A DNA stretch of 64,000 nt from Acanthochromis polyacanthus (taxonomy: Eukaryota > Chordata > Actinopteri > Pomacentridae). The DNA lies in the NCBI RefSeq assembly GCF_021347895.1, contig NC_067120.1, positions 19,577,361 through 19,641,360 on the forward strand. The letters are read 5' to 3'. This document shows positions 14,030 to 25,793 of this stretch, in pieces. The number at the start of each line of letters is the position of its first letter. Positions within the stretch are counted from its first letter, which is position 1. The position numbers and the translations under genes were made by a program. The notes beneath the pieces are model-generated. The model saw only the letters and a list, made by a program, of their open reading frames with translations, did not search any database and was not told the origin of the DNA.

Positions 14030-14165
14030 AAGAAAACACGCAAGTCCAAGGCGTACGTAATCAACGTAACTAGGCCTGAGCCGGAAGATTTTTGATTGAC
14101 AGGAAAGGGAGCAAACCAAACGCCTCGGTCCGAGCGCGTCGATTGGCTGATGTTTTTCAGGTCCT
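14030..14165 (-). promoter_or_regulatory. possible CpG-rich promoter or transposon end
   Basis: There is locally high CpG and GC content, with GTACGTAATCAACGTAAC, GAGCCGGAAG (an ETS-like core), ATTGGCTGATG (a CCAAT-type box) and CGGTCCGAGCGCGTCG. It lies upstream of a minus-strand ATG at 13963. The CpG density contrasts with the surroundings and may reflect either a promoter or a young GC-rich mobile element. No TATA box or terminal inverted repeat was found. Confidence 0.25.
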
Positions 14166-14346
14166 GCCATGTCCACAGTTATTTTTTTAGAAACCATACA
14201 TACAAGTCCACTAAAGGTCAGTATATTCATTTTATGTGAATCAGACAAATTAAACAAAAAAAAACCATCCTCCATAATGCCTTTAAATGGCCACATACTA
14301 TGTTGCCGTGATTTCTGCCACAAATATTTTCAAAATTTCAGCTGTC

Positions 14347-14408
14347 AGAAATGATACAATGACTGAGCAGACTTGGCAGAGTACTGCACTCTGAGTGCTT
14401 TTCTTGTT
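14347..14408 (+). repeat. dispersed repeat family R1, 3' tail (copy a)
   Basis: This 62-bp block (AGAAATGATACAATGACTGA, then GTACTGCACTCTGAGTGCTT and TTCTTGTT) recurs at 21991-22054 and 47829-47892. At 21.6-22.05 kb the same block sits at the end of the R1 element, so this is probably the detached 3' end of the copy at 13373, with about 700 bp of other sequence between them. A small GCACT...AGTGC hairpin precedes the end. Confidence 0.6.
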
Positions 14409-16274
14409 GCTTAGGTTGTCTTGGACTAAACAGTGAAACTGTTAGTACATAAAATGTAAACCAGTATAAAGTCTCATCTTAAACATTATGGACTGATACC
14501 TCAAGTAAACTGCAGTAGATTTGGATTTGAACTATATTTTCCAATTTGTCCGGGAGATGCGCTCATTTCTGAGTAGTGATGTTGCTGAGCACCTCCCTGT
14601 ATACCAAAAATATAAAACAGCTGCCGTGTGAATACAGAAAACTCCACTGAATGTTATTTACATTCATCTAAACTCCATCACTGTAGCTTATTCACGCATT
14701 GGCCGGCTTATTTTGTTCTGCTTCTGACGAGCTATTTTTGACTTGGATTATAGAAACTGAAGCTGATGATTTGTGTGCGTCTGTGAGAGACCATCTGCTC
14801 ACCAAGCAACTACTGTGCATCTTGTGGCAAGTTGGATAAAATTCCTGCATCAGTGTCTGCGGTTTCCAACTGCTGATCACTGAGAAGTGTACGCTAAGCA
14901 AGCAATAAAGCATCCAGTGCCCAAATATAGGTCTGTTGAGGACAAGACTAAAATGCATGACAGGGGATACAGAGAGCTCTTGGCAGACTCTCCACTGAAA
15001 TCAATACAAATGAAGATGTCTTTTTGAAATAGGGCAACGAGCCCCTGCTTCTTTGGGCTAACGGATCAATCTGATGGGGTCATGTTCGAGGCAGGTCCAC
15101 ATACACAAGTCACTTAGGTATAAAAACTCATGCTGGCTTTGTTCCACCCCAGAGATTTATTCATTTAATAGTGTCCTTCATCACAGATCTTAGGTGATTG
15201 GACATAAAGCCTTCCCTCTTTATACCTTGTTATTTACACTGAGTAATTCTATTAGATCTTAAAGGCAGGAAGGCTTTGCGTGTTTATGTGTGTGTGTGTG
15301 TTAGTGAAGGGATTTAAGTGGCAGTCGTACAAACAAAGAGCGAATGCTGCACACGTTTAATTAAGGGTATCAGTTTTAATGGTAGTAAATATTAAAGCTG
15401 ATATCAGTTTGAAATGGGATTAGACGCACTATCATGAGAGGATGTATTGTGGTAATCAATAGGAAAAAGCTGTTCAAGGTAATTACAACTGCCACATATC
15501 ACAGTTTATTCTGTTAGCAGAGTGAAGCTCGGAGTTCATTTACAGCATGGCATTGTTTGCTTCAGCTACAACAAATATCCCCCAATTATTATATCAAGTG
15601 TGCCTTTAAAGAGGAGAAACTGCTTTTGTTGAATTATTTTGATGTTAGGTTCAGACACTTAACAGCTTTTGTGAGGATGAAAAAATACCCTTCCCAAAAT
15701 AGAAAAGACTCACATCCCATTGTATCTGTTTGGAGGCTAAAAGTCCTCCACTGACATCTTTTGTATAATAACTGAATTAGAAGTGCCGGCCGTTAATTTG
15801 TTAGCTTTTCAGCAGATCAAATTTGTTGTGGTGTTTTGCTCTTGGTGAGGGTGAGTGTCTTTATTTTAAACTATTGTGTGACAAGGAAATTTCTCCTCGG
15901 GGTATAATAAAGAAAATGTTATCTCATCTCATTATCAAATCTGAGTCAATTTATACAATATTATGGCAGAATCTAACTAAAAAGAGTGCTCTCCATAAAA
16001 GGTGAAATGCTGTTTAAACCGCAAAATGTTCTGTAGTCTAATCTAACTGCTAATGCAGTGATCTCTTGAAGGAATCAAATATGGCTCAGATTGAAACTGT
16101 GTCTGGTTTGCAATTGTTTTACTCAAGTAGCAATTCTCACAAACATGTGCCATTACGAGGCCATTTTAAGCAATAACCAGTCATTATATTTGCAGCGGAT
16201 CAAATGGCAATCTGTAAAGGGATTAAGCATAGGGACAAATCCACAGAAAATGATCACCTGACTCTGCAGTCTCT
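14409..16274. other. gene-free stretch
   Basis: No exon-like or repeat signature was recognised. Short open frames at 15557-15754 and 15823-16005 have AT-driven composition (Lys, Leu, Phe rich) and no features of a protein family. Confidence 0.5.
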
Positions 16275-16422
16275 CTCATATCTGTGTAGATTCTCAGCCA
16301 TCCTGGTCATGGTAATCGTCGGAGCTTCAGTACAAATCAGCTGGACTTCTCTTTAAGGTTTTTGAAGACGTTCCACCTCTCATCCAAGAGGCTCCTTCTG
16401 TTCTAACTGACTGATGGGGAGT
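16275..16422 (-). mobile_element. Penelope-like element tail fragment, inverted
   Basis: Read on the minus strand this contains GATGAGAGGTGGAACGTCTT, then a purine/pyrimidine stretch and CCATGACCAGGATGGCTGAG. I recognise this as the conserved non-coding tail that follows the coding region of Penelope-like elements in fish. It lies immediately upstream of, and opposite to, the sense-oriented pol fragment at 16429. Penelope-like insertions are known to carry inverted or tandem terminal segments, which fits. Assignment rests on recalled family features. Confidence 0.55.
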
Positions 16423-16428
16423 AACAGT

Positions 16429-17720
16429 AACATCAAGTTCGCAAGTGAAGATATGAAAGATAACAGCAGCCTTTTTTTTGGACTGTACTGTGCATGCTGA
16501 GGACTATGGAAGCCTTAGCAGTGAAGTCCAGAGAAAACCTAAACCAGCTGGATTTCCACACATAGACTGTATATAAAGTGGACGTAGCATCTGGCTCCAA
16601 AATTGAAGCCCACCCGGAAGTGTCAAAAACTTGCAATATCACGCCGTCCGCTAAGGTTGGCTCCAAAAAGCTTTTGCTCCATAGACCCCAATTCATTTTT
16701 GGAAAAAATAAAATTTGATAGACTGATTTTCTACAGCTCAGGATTTTTTTCCCGTTAGTTTTCATGGTCAAAATGAGAGATCAGGTGGCCCATCTTAAAA
16801 TAAATCAATACTGAATTTTAAATAAATCGTTAAAGTTGGTGGAGCCAGGGGGCGTGGCTATACTTGATTGACAGTCCCATTGACTGGTCCTGCCCCTAGT
16901 TGGTCTCCGGTCCAGCCTGTTTGATGAGGCTTTTTACGTCACTGGCTTCAAAAAATCCAAAATGGCGACCAGGAAGTAGCAAAATCCGGGCTTCATTTTC
17001 TCTGCATTGAAACCAACGGGTGACGTCACCGTTAGTTTACGCCTGTTTCCACCACACACTGGAACATAAGCTGGGGGTCATCAGAACCTTAAAGCACTGG
17101 GGTGAGAATGTTCCTTCCAATGCAGAGGGAAAGGGGAAGGAGCTGAAGAACTGAAGAACCGGGGCTACCCCAAACGGGCCTTCATCAAATCAACAAAATG
17201 TAGGACACACAGCACCACAACAAACAGCAAAGTAAGGAAGAAAAGGAGAACACTGTCAGAAGAATTTTCTCCAAATACAAACATCCCTGTGCACTTCAGA
17301 CCCAGCAACACTCTGAGACAAAGACTGGTTCACCCCAAGGATGAAACACCAACACACAAGTGGAGCAACACTGTACATGCGGTCCAATGCAGCGAAGAGT
17401 GCACAGACTTGTACACAGGAGAGACTAAACAACAGCTTCACAAGTGGATGGCTCAACACAGGAGAGCACATCCTTTATATAGGAGAGAATAAACTACAGG
17501 AGGGCAGCTCCTCAGGACAAGACTCAGCAGTCCACCTGAATCTGAAGGATAAAGAACATTCCTTGGAGGACAGAAATGCACACATTTTGGACAGAGAGGA
17601 CAGATGATTTGAGAGAGGAGTAAAGGACGCCATCTGTGTAAAATCAGACTAGTCATCTCTAAAAAGAGGAGGGTATGCATATACATATCATCATATCCCT
17701 GCTGTTGGACCAACTGGTTT
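16429..17720 (+). pseudogene. decayed Penelope-like pol, linker and GIY-YIG region, split by a transposon
   Basis: The coding relic starts with NIKFASEDMKDNSSL, shifts frame to EDYGSLSSEVQRKP, is interrupted at 16560-17045, and resumes with HHTLEHKLGVIRTL. It continues through a GYPKRAFIK block to a GIY-YIG-type stretch (VQCSEECTDLYTGETKQQLH). The expected Tyr-Ile-Gly motif reads YTG. A frame change near 17460 leads to SSGQDSAVHLNLKDKEHS and ILDREDR. The family encodes a reverse transcriptase plus GIY-YIG endonuclease; only the C-terminal part survives here. Stops and shifts make it non-functional. Confidence 0.75.
16560..17045. mobile_element. non-autonomous DNA transposon nested in the Penelope relic (family X1)
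   Basis: The element starts CATAGACTGTATATAAAG and ends near GGGTGACGTCACCG. The direct repeat TTTCCAC lies at 16553-16559 and 17046-17052, giving a 7-bp (possibly degenerate 8-bp) target duplication. The outer bases match, in reverse complement, the right end of the related copy at 61735-62126 (TTTTCATATACAGTCTATG). The right terminus is degenerate or slightly truncated. There is no coding capacity. It inserted after the Penelope copy, which gives relative ages. Confidence 0.75.
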
Positions 17721-17747
17721 CACAAAGATTTACATTTGAGGTATGTA

Positions 17748-17930
17748 CACTAAAGTTCAAAAGTTTGGGGTGACTTAAAAATGTCCATATTTTTGAAAGA
17801 AAACTTTTTTTTAGTGAGGATAATACGAAATTAATCAGAAATGCAGTCCAGACATTGTTAATGTGACAAATGACTATTCTGGCTGGAAACGACTGGTTTT
17901 TAATGGAATATCTACATAGCTGCTCTCCTG
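17748..17930. mobile_element. half of a Tc1-type MITE (family M1)
   Basis: It begins after a TA dinucleotide with CACTAAAGTTCAAAAGTTTG and follows the complete copy at 41714-42073 (reverse complement) through TTAATCAGAAATGCAGTCCA and ATGGAATATCTACATAG. After about 180 bp the similarity stops, so the second half and second terminal repeat are missing. The TA target and the recurring AAAAGTTTGGGGTGAC end are typical of teleost Tc1/mariner MITEs. Confidence 0.7.
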
Positions 17931-19020
17931 TCTGGCGGATATGTTATTAGAAAAACATCTTTCATTTACTGTATTAATTCTTCATGGCGATAATGCCACT
18001 ATAGTGTTTACAGCTTGTTCTGCTGCATCCAAGTGACTTAAAAAAATGTCTATTTCTTAAGCATGTAAAAATGTTTGCATCCAGATTGAGCTTCTGTCAG
18101 ATGCCACATTACACTCTGTATTGTTTGCATCATCGAAAAAGCTTTATGGTTTACATTATTGGAAAATGAAATGAATTGCTGCAATCTACATATCCTGTGC
18201 AATGTCATTAAACAAACACATCTAAATCAGGTGTGGGATCGAAATCCACAATGGTGGATAAGAACTAGACGGTATACCTGAACAGTTTTGCTCCTGTAGT
18301 GATACAATCACAGCCTGGTGTTTAAAATTGAAGGCTTCGGTCAGTTCTACAGAAACAATTTTCAGCTATCATTTAGGTTTTCAGGCCCCAAACTCCATCG
18401 ATTTGTGTCTTCTGGGTGAGTAAATACGGAGCTGTTAGGTGACATAATAATCGAACGTGATAATGTGTCAAAGTTGTTTTTTTTAGTTTGTTTCATGGCA
18501 CTAAAATGGCCTAGAAAAGGAATGTCTACTACTTTAAATACTGGAGGGCTATCTGAAAATCATTGTCGAGATAAACAGGACACCAGCACATTTGGTGCTG
18601 AAATGCTGACAATATGACCACCATTGTTATATATTATGGCTAAATACTGGTAAATAGAGGCAGTTTACAATGCGGGAAATGTGTTCTTCTAGAGCTAATC
18701 TTCTAAGAAACGTGTTGCACAGAGCAGATATATAGAAAAGGTGTCACATCACAGCTTAGAAGGCAGGACATGCTTTGTTCTTCTTTCTGGCTGTAAGAGG
18801 CTGAAGAAAATGTTCCCCGATACAGGCAGTTTTCTTGGAGCATAAGAGTAACATACAAAGCTTTAAAAAAAAAAAAAAAAAAATCAGTATTATCCCCCTT
18901 TTAAGCCGTTGTCAACTAGAGACATGAAATACTCCATCAAGCTTCAGGGAATTGTAATACTCCCACACAGAGTGTGCAGTATTGAATAACAGCCTGATTT
19001 AAGTGCCCATCACTGTCCTA
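17931..19020. other. gene-free stretch
   Basis: No gene or repeat family was recognised apart from an A-run near 18865-18883. Confidence 0.5.
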
Positions 19021-19145
19021 ATTGGTTTCCTCTGGCTCCATGTCTACGCTGCTTTCTCAGGCTTTCTCTAACATTCTGACCATCTTTCTCTTCTCTCCCC
19101 CCTTTCTTCCTGCGGCATCCGGCACATCTCTCATGCTCTCTACAG

Positions 19146-19217
19146 TACTTTGGTGCTCGGTCTTATGTCTTTGCCGGCTTCCCCTCCATCGACAATGTCT
19201 CATTAAGGTTGAGCCAG
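19146..19217 (+). other. orphan exon-like segment, unidentified
   Basis: A long pyrimidine tract (TTTCTCTTCTCTCCCCCC and onward) with branch-point-like CTAAC/CTGAC ends in CTCTCTACAG at 19145. The following 24 codons read YFGARSYVFAGFPSIDNVSL plus RLSQ, ending at CAG before GTAGCA. The reading looks protein-like, but the donor lacks G at +5. The frame also stays open beyond it, and a better donor (TCAG/GTGAGA) lies at 19405, though in another frame. No partner exon was found, so it may be chance. Confidence 0.2.
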
Positions 19218-19650
19218 GTAGCACTTACATTGATCAGTCCTCACTCTGCCACTTTCGAGTACAGACGAGCATTAACCAGCTGTTTCAGGAACATCTTATT
19301 TTGACGCCTGGTTTAATATGTCTGTTGATGTCTTCAGGAAGTCTTCTATTGACTGTGTTAATAACTGAAAGCAGGCATAGGCAGCAAAAGTCCATCCAAG
19401 TCAGGTGAGATGGTTTAAAGAGCAACAAAGTACACAGTAGGAGCAGTATCGGTTAAATGGTGGATATTTACTCTGAACAGTAGGGTTTGAATTCAGTGTG
19501 TACCCAGAAGGGAACGTTAGCTTTTAGCTTGGCGGTTTTTGTACAGTGGAAGCCTGTGCTCATTTAGTCAGAGGTGTTAGAACACAATAGGGAATGGGAA
19601 GAAAAGCAGAAGAAGGGCTGTACATTCAGTAAATTCTGCTGTTTTTAAGT

Positions 19651-19762
19651 TTTCTCCAGGTACTCTGGCTTCCTCCCACAGTCCAAAAACACACAGAGGT
19701 TAATTGGTAACTCCAAATTGTCTGTAGGTATGAATATAAGTGTGATTGTTTGTCTCTATATT
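19651..19762 (+). mobile_element. V-SINE fragment, middle part
   Basis: It retains TTTCTCCAGGTACTCTGGCT, CCACAGTCCAAAAACACA, TTAATTGGTAACTCCAAATT and GTGATTGTTTGTCTCTATA, which match the middle of the SINE at 10484-10810. Both the tRNA-like head and the tail are missing. Confidence 0.75.
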
Positions 19763-19912
19763 AAGGGTGGGTCTCGTTACCCTCCATAAGGCTCAAGGTT
19801 GGATGCTCCTAAAACTGGCCGGACGAATCACCATGAAGTGTAGAGTCAGAAGGCGGGCGTAACTAAGTGACGACAGAGGCGCGACGATTCTGATAGAAAC
19901 AACCGGAAACAA

Positions 19913-20258
19913 CTAGCCTAGCCGCGCTAGACAACCCACAACAACGAATTTAATTCTCTGCCAGGGTCGACAACAGTCGTTGAGCTCCATTAGCACCAAC
20001 TCTGAATAATCTTTCTGTTAACATATCTGTAATATACTTGAGCTTCACCCATTGACTGTATAAATAAGGCTTCACCGAACTACCGCATCCTCTGATTTCC
20101 GGCGCTCTAGGAGCCTATTCGTTGCGCTGATTGGTTGTATACCTACCCAATTGCTGCAGAGTGATTTGACAGACAACCTTTTCGCCCGCCTCCCTCCCTG
20201 TCGAGCGTGCCTAGACCCTTGTGCCTTCAGAAACATGGGTGTAGCGTGGCTAGGCTAG
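19913..20258. mobile_element. short-TIR MITE, CpG-rich
   Basis: The left end CTAGCCTAGCCGCGCTAG is the near-perfect inverse of the right end TAGCGTGGCTAGGCTAG (20242-20258): one mismatch over 17 bases. The interior has no long ORF, is richer in CpG than the flanks and includes GGGTGTAGCGTGG next to the right end. No convincing target-site duplication was found, so superfamily is unassigned and the true left boundary could lie further out (CpG-rich sequence extends to about 19800). Confidence 0.55.
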
Positions 20259-21621
20259 TAGTGCTATGTAAATCTGTTTGAATTTCACCGGCCATACGTA
20301 TTACATGTATATTTATACGACAAATTTGTATTCCCTCAAGATGAGAAATATCATCAAATTTTACATATAAATATGAAAATACCTAAATTATAGTATGCAT
20401 GAGGATGTGTGTAACAACCACACTGTTCAAGAGGACACCATCTGACTCACAATGGACAGTAGACATCACTATGTCACCACTGTGTGTACCGAGGCAGCAT
20501 GGCATGGAAAATAAAGCTCATTCAAGTGTAAACCTCAAATAAACCTGTGTCCCAAAAGTCAGGCTGCCCTTCATTGTCAGTGGAGCAGCTGCAGGCTTTG
20601 CAGAAATAACTACAGCAGACTAAGTCACAAGAACCTGCGGTGCATTTGGAAATGTTAACAGTCATTTATTTCTATCTTTCCTCATATTAGCTTTCACAGT
20701 TCTGTAGCTGTTGGCATCCTTAAGGGCTCCACCTATGGCATTTCTGTGATCACGTATCTGCATTTGCAGTGTGTTTAAACAGTGATTTGTCTCTGTGGCT
20801 GCTACATATTTAATGTGTTCATGTAGAGAAATTATGAGCTGATCACATTCATATGAGTTATTATTTACAATATTGATTCATCTGCTCTTTTCTGGCAATA
20901 AAATGGCAGTAAATGCCCATTACAACCTAGCAAAGAGGGGTTTTTTTTCTGGCTATTCTTATTTCTGTCCAGTCCGTAATGCATGGATGGTTAGAATTGA
21001 TTTAAATAAAGATATGTGTTGCTTCCTATTATATTCCTAACCCTACCACAAACTTTTTAATAAACCTAGTTTAAAATTAACTTCTGCCCCAGCTAACAAC
21101 TGTGTCCCAGATAAGAAAACATGAATGTGTTAATAAAGCACATTTTGTCCACATGCTCACAGAGACTTCCATTTCTTCCTGTGGGTATCAGGTGATTGAC
21201 AGGAACTAGAGCGTAACGTAATGCGCACACTGATGTAAAAAGAAAACTGTCGAGCACAATAAAATAACACACACGAACACTGCCAAACCCAAATTTAGGT
21301 TTGGTGTTTGCTGTGGTGGATTATTTCACCCAGACGGAGGGTGTTTTTGTTACTGTTCATACTGTACTAAAATGAATGGCAGCTAATGGAGCAAAACAAG
21401 CTCAGCTACTTTCAGATAAATATATGCATGAAAAAAATGAGGACAGGAGCAGCCTGAAAAAAATTCAGTATCATCACTCTTGCAATATCAGAATATAAGA
21501 AAATGTAAAAAGGCTTAGGATTTTTTAAACATACTATAAGATTTAATATAATGTAATTTAAACATACAGGTACAATGCACAAAATAGGAGCAAAGTGTGC
21601 TCCTTTAGCAAACCACCTCGT
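20259..21621. other. gene-free stretch
   Basis: Nothing supportable was recognised beyond AT-rich runs. Confidence 0.5.
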
Positions 21622-22054
21622 TACTCCATCAAGAAAGCGGAACTTTGTGACGATCGGCGTCTGTCTGTCTGTCTGTTAGCAACGTTACTCAAAAACGGAC
21701 TAACAGAGTCAGACGAAATTTTCAGGCAAAGTCAGAAATAACACAAGGACCAGGTGATTAAATTTTGGCAGTGATATGGCTCATAGTCTGGAATTGTTAA
21801 TTATTTTTATATCATTGTGAGACAGTGGTACAGCGTCACTGTAACTAAGACTACAAGTAAACACTATGTCAACTGTCTGCTGAAAATGACAGGATTGCGA
21901 TCCCGCTACAAATCGACCTTTGCTTACTTATCCGTCATAAAAGTGAGTGTTCTGAAAAGCGCTATACAAATAAAATGTACTATTATTATTAGAAATCATA
22001 CAATGACTGAGCTGCCTTGGTGGTGTACTGCACTGTCTAAGCGCTTTTCTTGTT
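21622..22054 (+). repeat. dispersed repeat family R1, longest copy
   Basis: This copy joins the two parts seen separately elsewhere: a 5' part matching 13373-13640 (GTCTGTCTGTCTG, GAAATTTTCAGGCAAAGTCA, ACACAAGGACCA, ATTTTGGCAG) and a 3' tail matching 14347-14408 and 47829-47892 (ACAATGACTGAGC, GTACTGCACTG, GCGCTTTTCTTGTT). Between them is GCGCTATACAAATAAAATG, a phrase common in fish repeats. It is non-coding and its class is unknown. Confidence 0.7.
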
Positions 22055-24733
22055 TAAATTGCCATTGTAGTGGTAACAATAAGTCTCTACATTTCTTTTT
22101 TGGGTCTCTTTTTGGTGTGTACGTTCTATTTTAAGATAAATAATTATTCATTCTCAACATCTGATCAATTTTTGAGTATTTGCTTATCCCTCAAGCAACT
22201 CATCTTTATGTATTTCACTGAAGCAAAGTTTCCAAACATTGGTGAGGAGTTTTTCATTATCATCACCTTTCTGAAATAATGTATTTTTTTTTTTGCCTAG
22301 ATCATCTTATGATCCTGGCCACCTCTCATAAAATCACCCACATCCTCAGCTAAACACATCATGTGATTCTACACATGTACTATTATGGCCTAGGTCAAGG
22401 TTCAGTGTGGTGCGGATCAGTTTTTTGTGTGACTTGGCTATTACTTTAACAGGGCGTCATTATGCTATATATATAGATAGATATAGACAGAGTCTAGTGT
22501 GGCATTTATTCATGCTGGCAGTGCTTTACAATCAAAGCTTATATTTTATGTGTATAGAGCACTTTTTTTATTTAGAAAAAGGATTACTCATTTTAAAGCA
22601 CCTGAATATGTACATTTTTTTTAATTCACATTTCTTCCTGAGCAGCAAATTGGCAAAACAGTCATGGTGAATCCACACACTTTGGATGAGAGCATGTTAA
22701 TTCGTGAAATGTGTCAAAAGTATAAATAGCTATATTCTTTATGTAGAATATCTAGTTCCACACGGTTATGAATTTGAATATTTTTACTGAAGAATCAATA
22801 ACAAGCTTTTCCATGTAGTGAAGTTGGAGCCAGATTTATCTAATGGGGTGTGTTTTTGACTAAATTTATATTACTTTATGTTCTATTTGCTGATCATATG
22901 TGGTGGCTGAATCAAAAAAGAAACTAGTAAATATCTTTCACCTCTAATGGAGCAAAGTGAAGTTTAAAGTAATATTACATTGGCAAAATAAGTTCAAACT
23001 TCATCAAACATAAGTAAAATACCCGAGAATATGTACATTCTACGACTGCCAGTCTTCACAATTGGAGCTACTTAAAGGTACAACAGACCACACGACCCTA
23101 CCTGACAAGTTACATTAATGTTTAGCCATTAAAGCAGATATTATACAGCACTAATTCAGAAACAAGGTCAGAATAAAGCATCCAACTACCACCAACCAGA
23201 CCTCTACATAGGGTGCAATTACTAACCAAACACAGCTGATCAAAGGTGACCGGTCAGCTAATAACACACAGGTCCTGTCCACAGTGTCTATATGGACTGC
23301 AACACAACACAAAAGGCCACATTCAGACAAATGGTCCACTGCATTGAGTCCATTACAAGCTGATAGAACCACAGCAGGAGCAGAGACAGACCTGGATGTG
23401 TTTGCTTTTACCTACCAGGTGAAGTCCGGCTGAAAAACGTCACAGTTCCTTCTGGAGTTGAGGTTTTCCACGACTCCATGTTCAGTGTCCAATTTTCCCC
23501 TGTGTACAGGTGCTTCAGCTCTATCTTCAGCTCTTTTTCTGTCTGGGACACGCTCCAATTTCTGATTAGCTACAGCTTCTATTCTAAGTCGGTCATTATG
23601 AGCAACTGTAGAAGTCCATCAATCAACCAATGGTGGCTAGCTTTAAAAAGTTTGTCATAAGCACAATAGCTGATAGCATTAGCATAATTTTCTGACTCCT
23701 CTGGTTGTTTGACATTGCTAGCTTAACTTTCTACTGGTCTACTGGTGGTGGCCTACAGTGGATCTCTTCAGAACCTCTTCCCCTACAAAGTCTTTACAAT
23801 CCAATTTCCCATCAGCATGACATTACTAAACAATGGTACCATCTTCACCTGGCTACACCCAGTGAGCTACACCACCTGTTTGCCACACATTACAGTCAAG
23901 GGGGCGCCTTTCCACCTGTTTCCTTATGCAATGTGTTTGCTTTGAATACTTCCTGGATCTCCATCCACTCATAGCTCCTCCCAGTGTGTTCTAAAGGATC
24001 TCAGTGTTAATCTGTCTTCTAGGTTTTTGCACATAGGTTTCTAAATTGCTCTACCTTGAATTGCCATTGTTTTTTATTTTGTTTTTTTGCTGTATTTAAA
24101 CACATTACTGGTCATAAAAGAATGATTAGTGGCCCCTCTAATATTTCCTCCTTATGGCAACATGTTGTACACTAATATCTCTCAGTGATTTTTGGTATTT
24201 TTGATTTAAAATGTTGGCAAATATTGTCCAAGCTCGTCATCCTAGCTGGTACATCTTTAACTTAAAGAAGTAGCAACAAAGGACAACTGTAGTTCCTTTT
24301 GACAATGTATTTGAGATGTTTTCTGGGTGCCTCCTGACCAGTCATTTCAGAATTTGATATGTGACATTTGCTATGCACAATTATGGTGGTCTCAACTGAA
24401 AAGGATATTTTCAGACTGTGACATATGTGATTTTAGGCACTGCATTGGGCAGTGTTATGATTTCAGATTAGACAGTAGTGGTGGGAAAGCAAGGTAGATT
24501 TTGAAAACAATAACACACAGTCGAAGGAAACAGCCGACAAAAATAGGCGGCGAGTGGCAGAATTTTACCTGCAGCCTACATCTGGTGACTCAGACCACAT
24601 CCACAGCTGCAACAACACATCAGTCAGTGTCCAATCACATCAAGTATCGGTATGTTGTTGTCAGTGATGACAATATCAAATACCACTGCCCTACACAAAT
24701 GATTAAATACAAACAATTCAACTGATAATGTCA
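22055..24733. other. gene-free stretch
   Basis: AT-rich with no confident gene. The segment 23400-23990 has higher GC and two overlapping open frames (23705-23974, 23745-23945) but no recognisable protein features. A weak repeat at 24245 is listed separately. Confidence 0.5.
24245..24330 (+). repeat. low-copy repeat R2, copy 1
   Basis: It shares with 25794-25885 the ordered blocks GCTGGTACATCTTT, AGTAGCA, AAAGGACAA, TTCCTTTTGA and a following TTTGAGATG-type stretch, in the same orientation and about 1.55 kb apart. Similarity is moderate, estimated by eye. It may be a dispersed element or an old local duplication. Confidence 0.4.
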
Positions 24734-24830
24734 ATCCATCCATCAATTATCTACACACTGCTTAATCCTCATTAGGGTCTGGGGGTGTTGGAGTCTATCC
24801 CAGCTGACTTAAGGTGAAGGCAAGGGACGG
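24734..24830 (-). mobile_element. V-SINE 3' end fragment
   Basis: On the plus strand it reads ATCCATCCATCAATTATCTA, ACACTGCTTAATCCTCATTA and TATCCCAGCTGACTTAAGGT, matching the 3' end of the minus-strand SINEs at 10.8-11.5 kb. Only the tail-proximal 100 bp remain, as expected of a strongly 5'-truncated insertion. Confidence 0.75.
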
Positions 24831-25294
24831 ATAGAAGATAAATTCACTGTATAATAGATTTGAAACGTGATGGAACATTGCCACATGAAATATTCTCAAA
24901 AATGTTACAGGAACACAAGGCGGATGGCAAAAATTGATAAAACCATTTTCAAAATACTTTAACTCTGCATTAAATGTATTGCAGAGCATACAACCTGAAT
25001 TCCAGCCTCCATGATTTGCTTTTTGCATTGCTTATAACTGCAGTTTTGATTACACACATCCATGCTGCCTACAAATAAAACCTGTTGCAGTTTTGGACAT
25101 TCCACGAGAACAGTCTGTGGCAAAATGAACTGTGCAAGAAAATAGTTACCTCTCAAGTTTTTGTTGTAGAGCAATTCTCGAGACAAATTCTTGCATATTT
25201 GCTGTGAAAGAGTAAAATGATCTATAGGTTAGTAATTATTATGTCTGGCATATTTGCTATTTGCCTGCGAGCATCACTTAGGATATATGTATAT

Positions 25295-25296
<2 letters not shown>

Positions 25297-25354
<58 letters not shown>
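25297..25354. repeat. (AC)29 microsatellite
   Basis: An uninterrupted AC dinucleotide run of 58 bases. The Cys-Val and His-Thr open frames across it on the two strands are artefacts of the repeat. Confidence 0.98.
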
Positions 25355-25356
<2 letters not shown>

Positions 25357-25793
25357 ATGCCTTATATATATTAAACCGTTCCTTTGGATACAGGGAAATA
25401 AAAACGTCCTAATCACCCTGCAGTGAACTGTATCAAACTGTATCAATAAACTGTATCATTAAAATAATGAATTACATGACTCAATGCTTCCACTGAAAAC
25501 TGTACATAAATGGACATATATAATGTATGTAAAACTGAACAGTCCTCCTCACTGTAATCACACATTAAAACGCTGCATATGAAATAGGATTATGCATGAT
25601 CACATTCACATCATGGTCAATTAAGCCACATCCTCCCAGGCTGTGTGCTTGTGCATGCCCTGTTGGCTTCAACGTCTAAATGTTTAGTGTTGTTTCATAC
25701 ATTGTAGTATTATCTTAAACACTAGTCTCTCAATGTGTTTTTGTGTTCCTGAACCAATTAAATTATCATCAAAAGGTGTAGCCTTCCCTCCTC

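Noticed and set aside
13868..14323. Full 151-codon minus ORF as one protein
   Set aside because: The upstream part covers the CpG-rich promoter-like segment and has no protein character; only the last 31 codons are worth considering.
25217..25446. His-Thr and Cys-Val repeat proteins
   Set aside because: Produced by the AC microsatellite.
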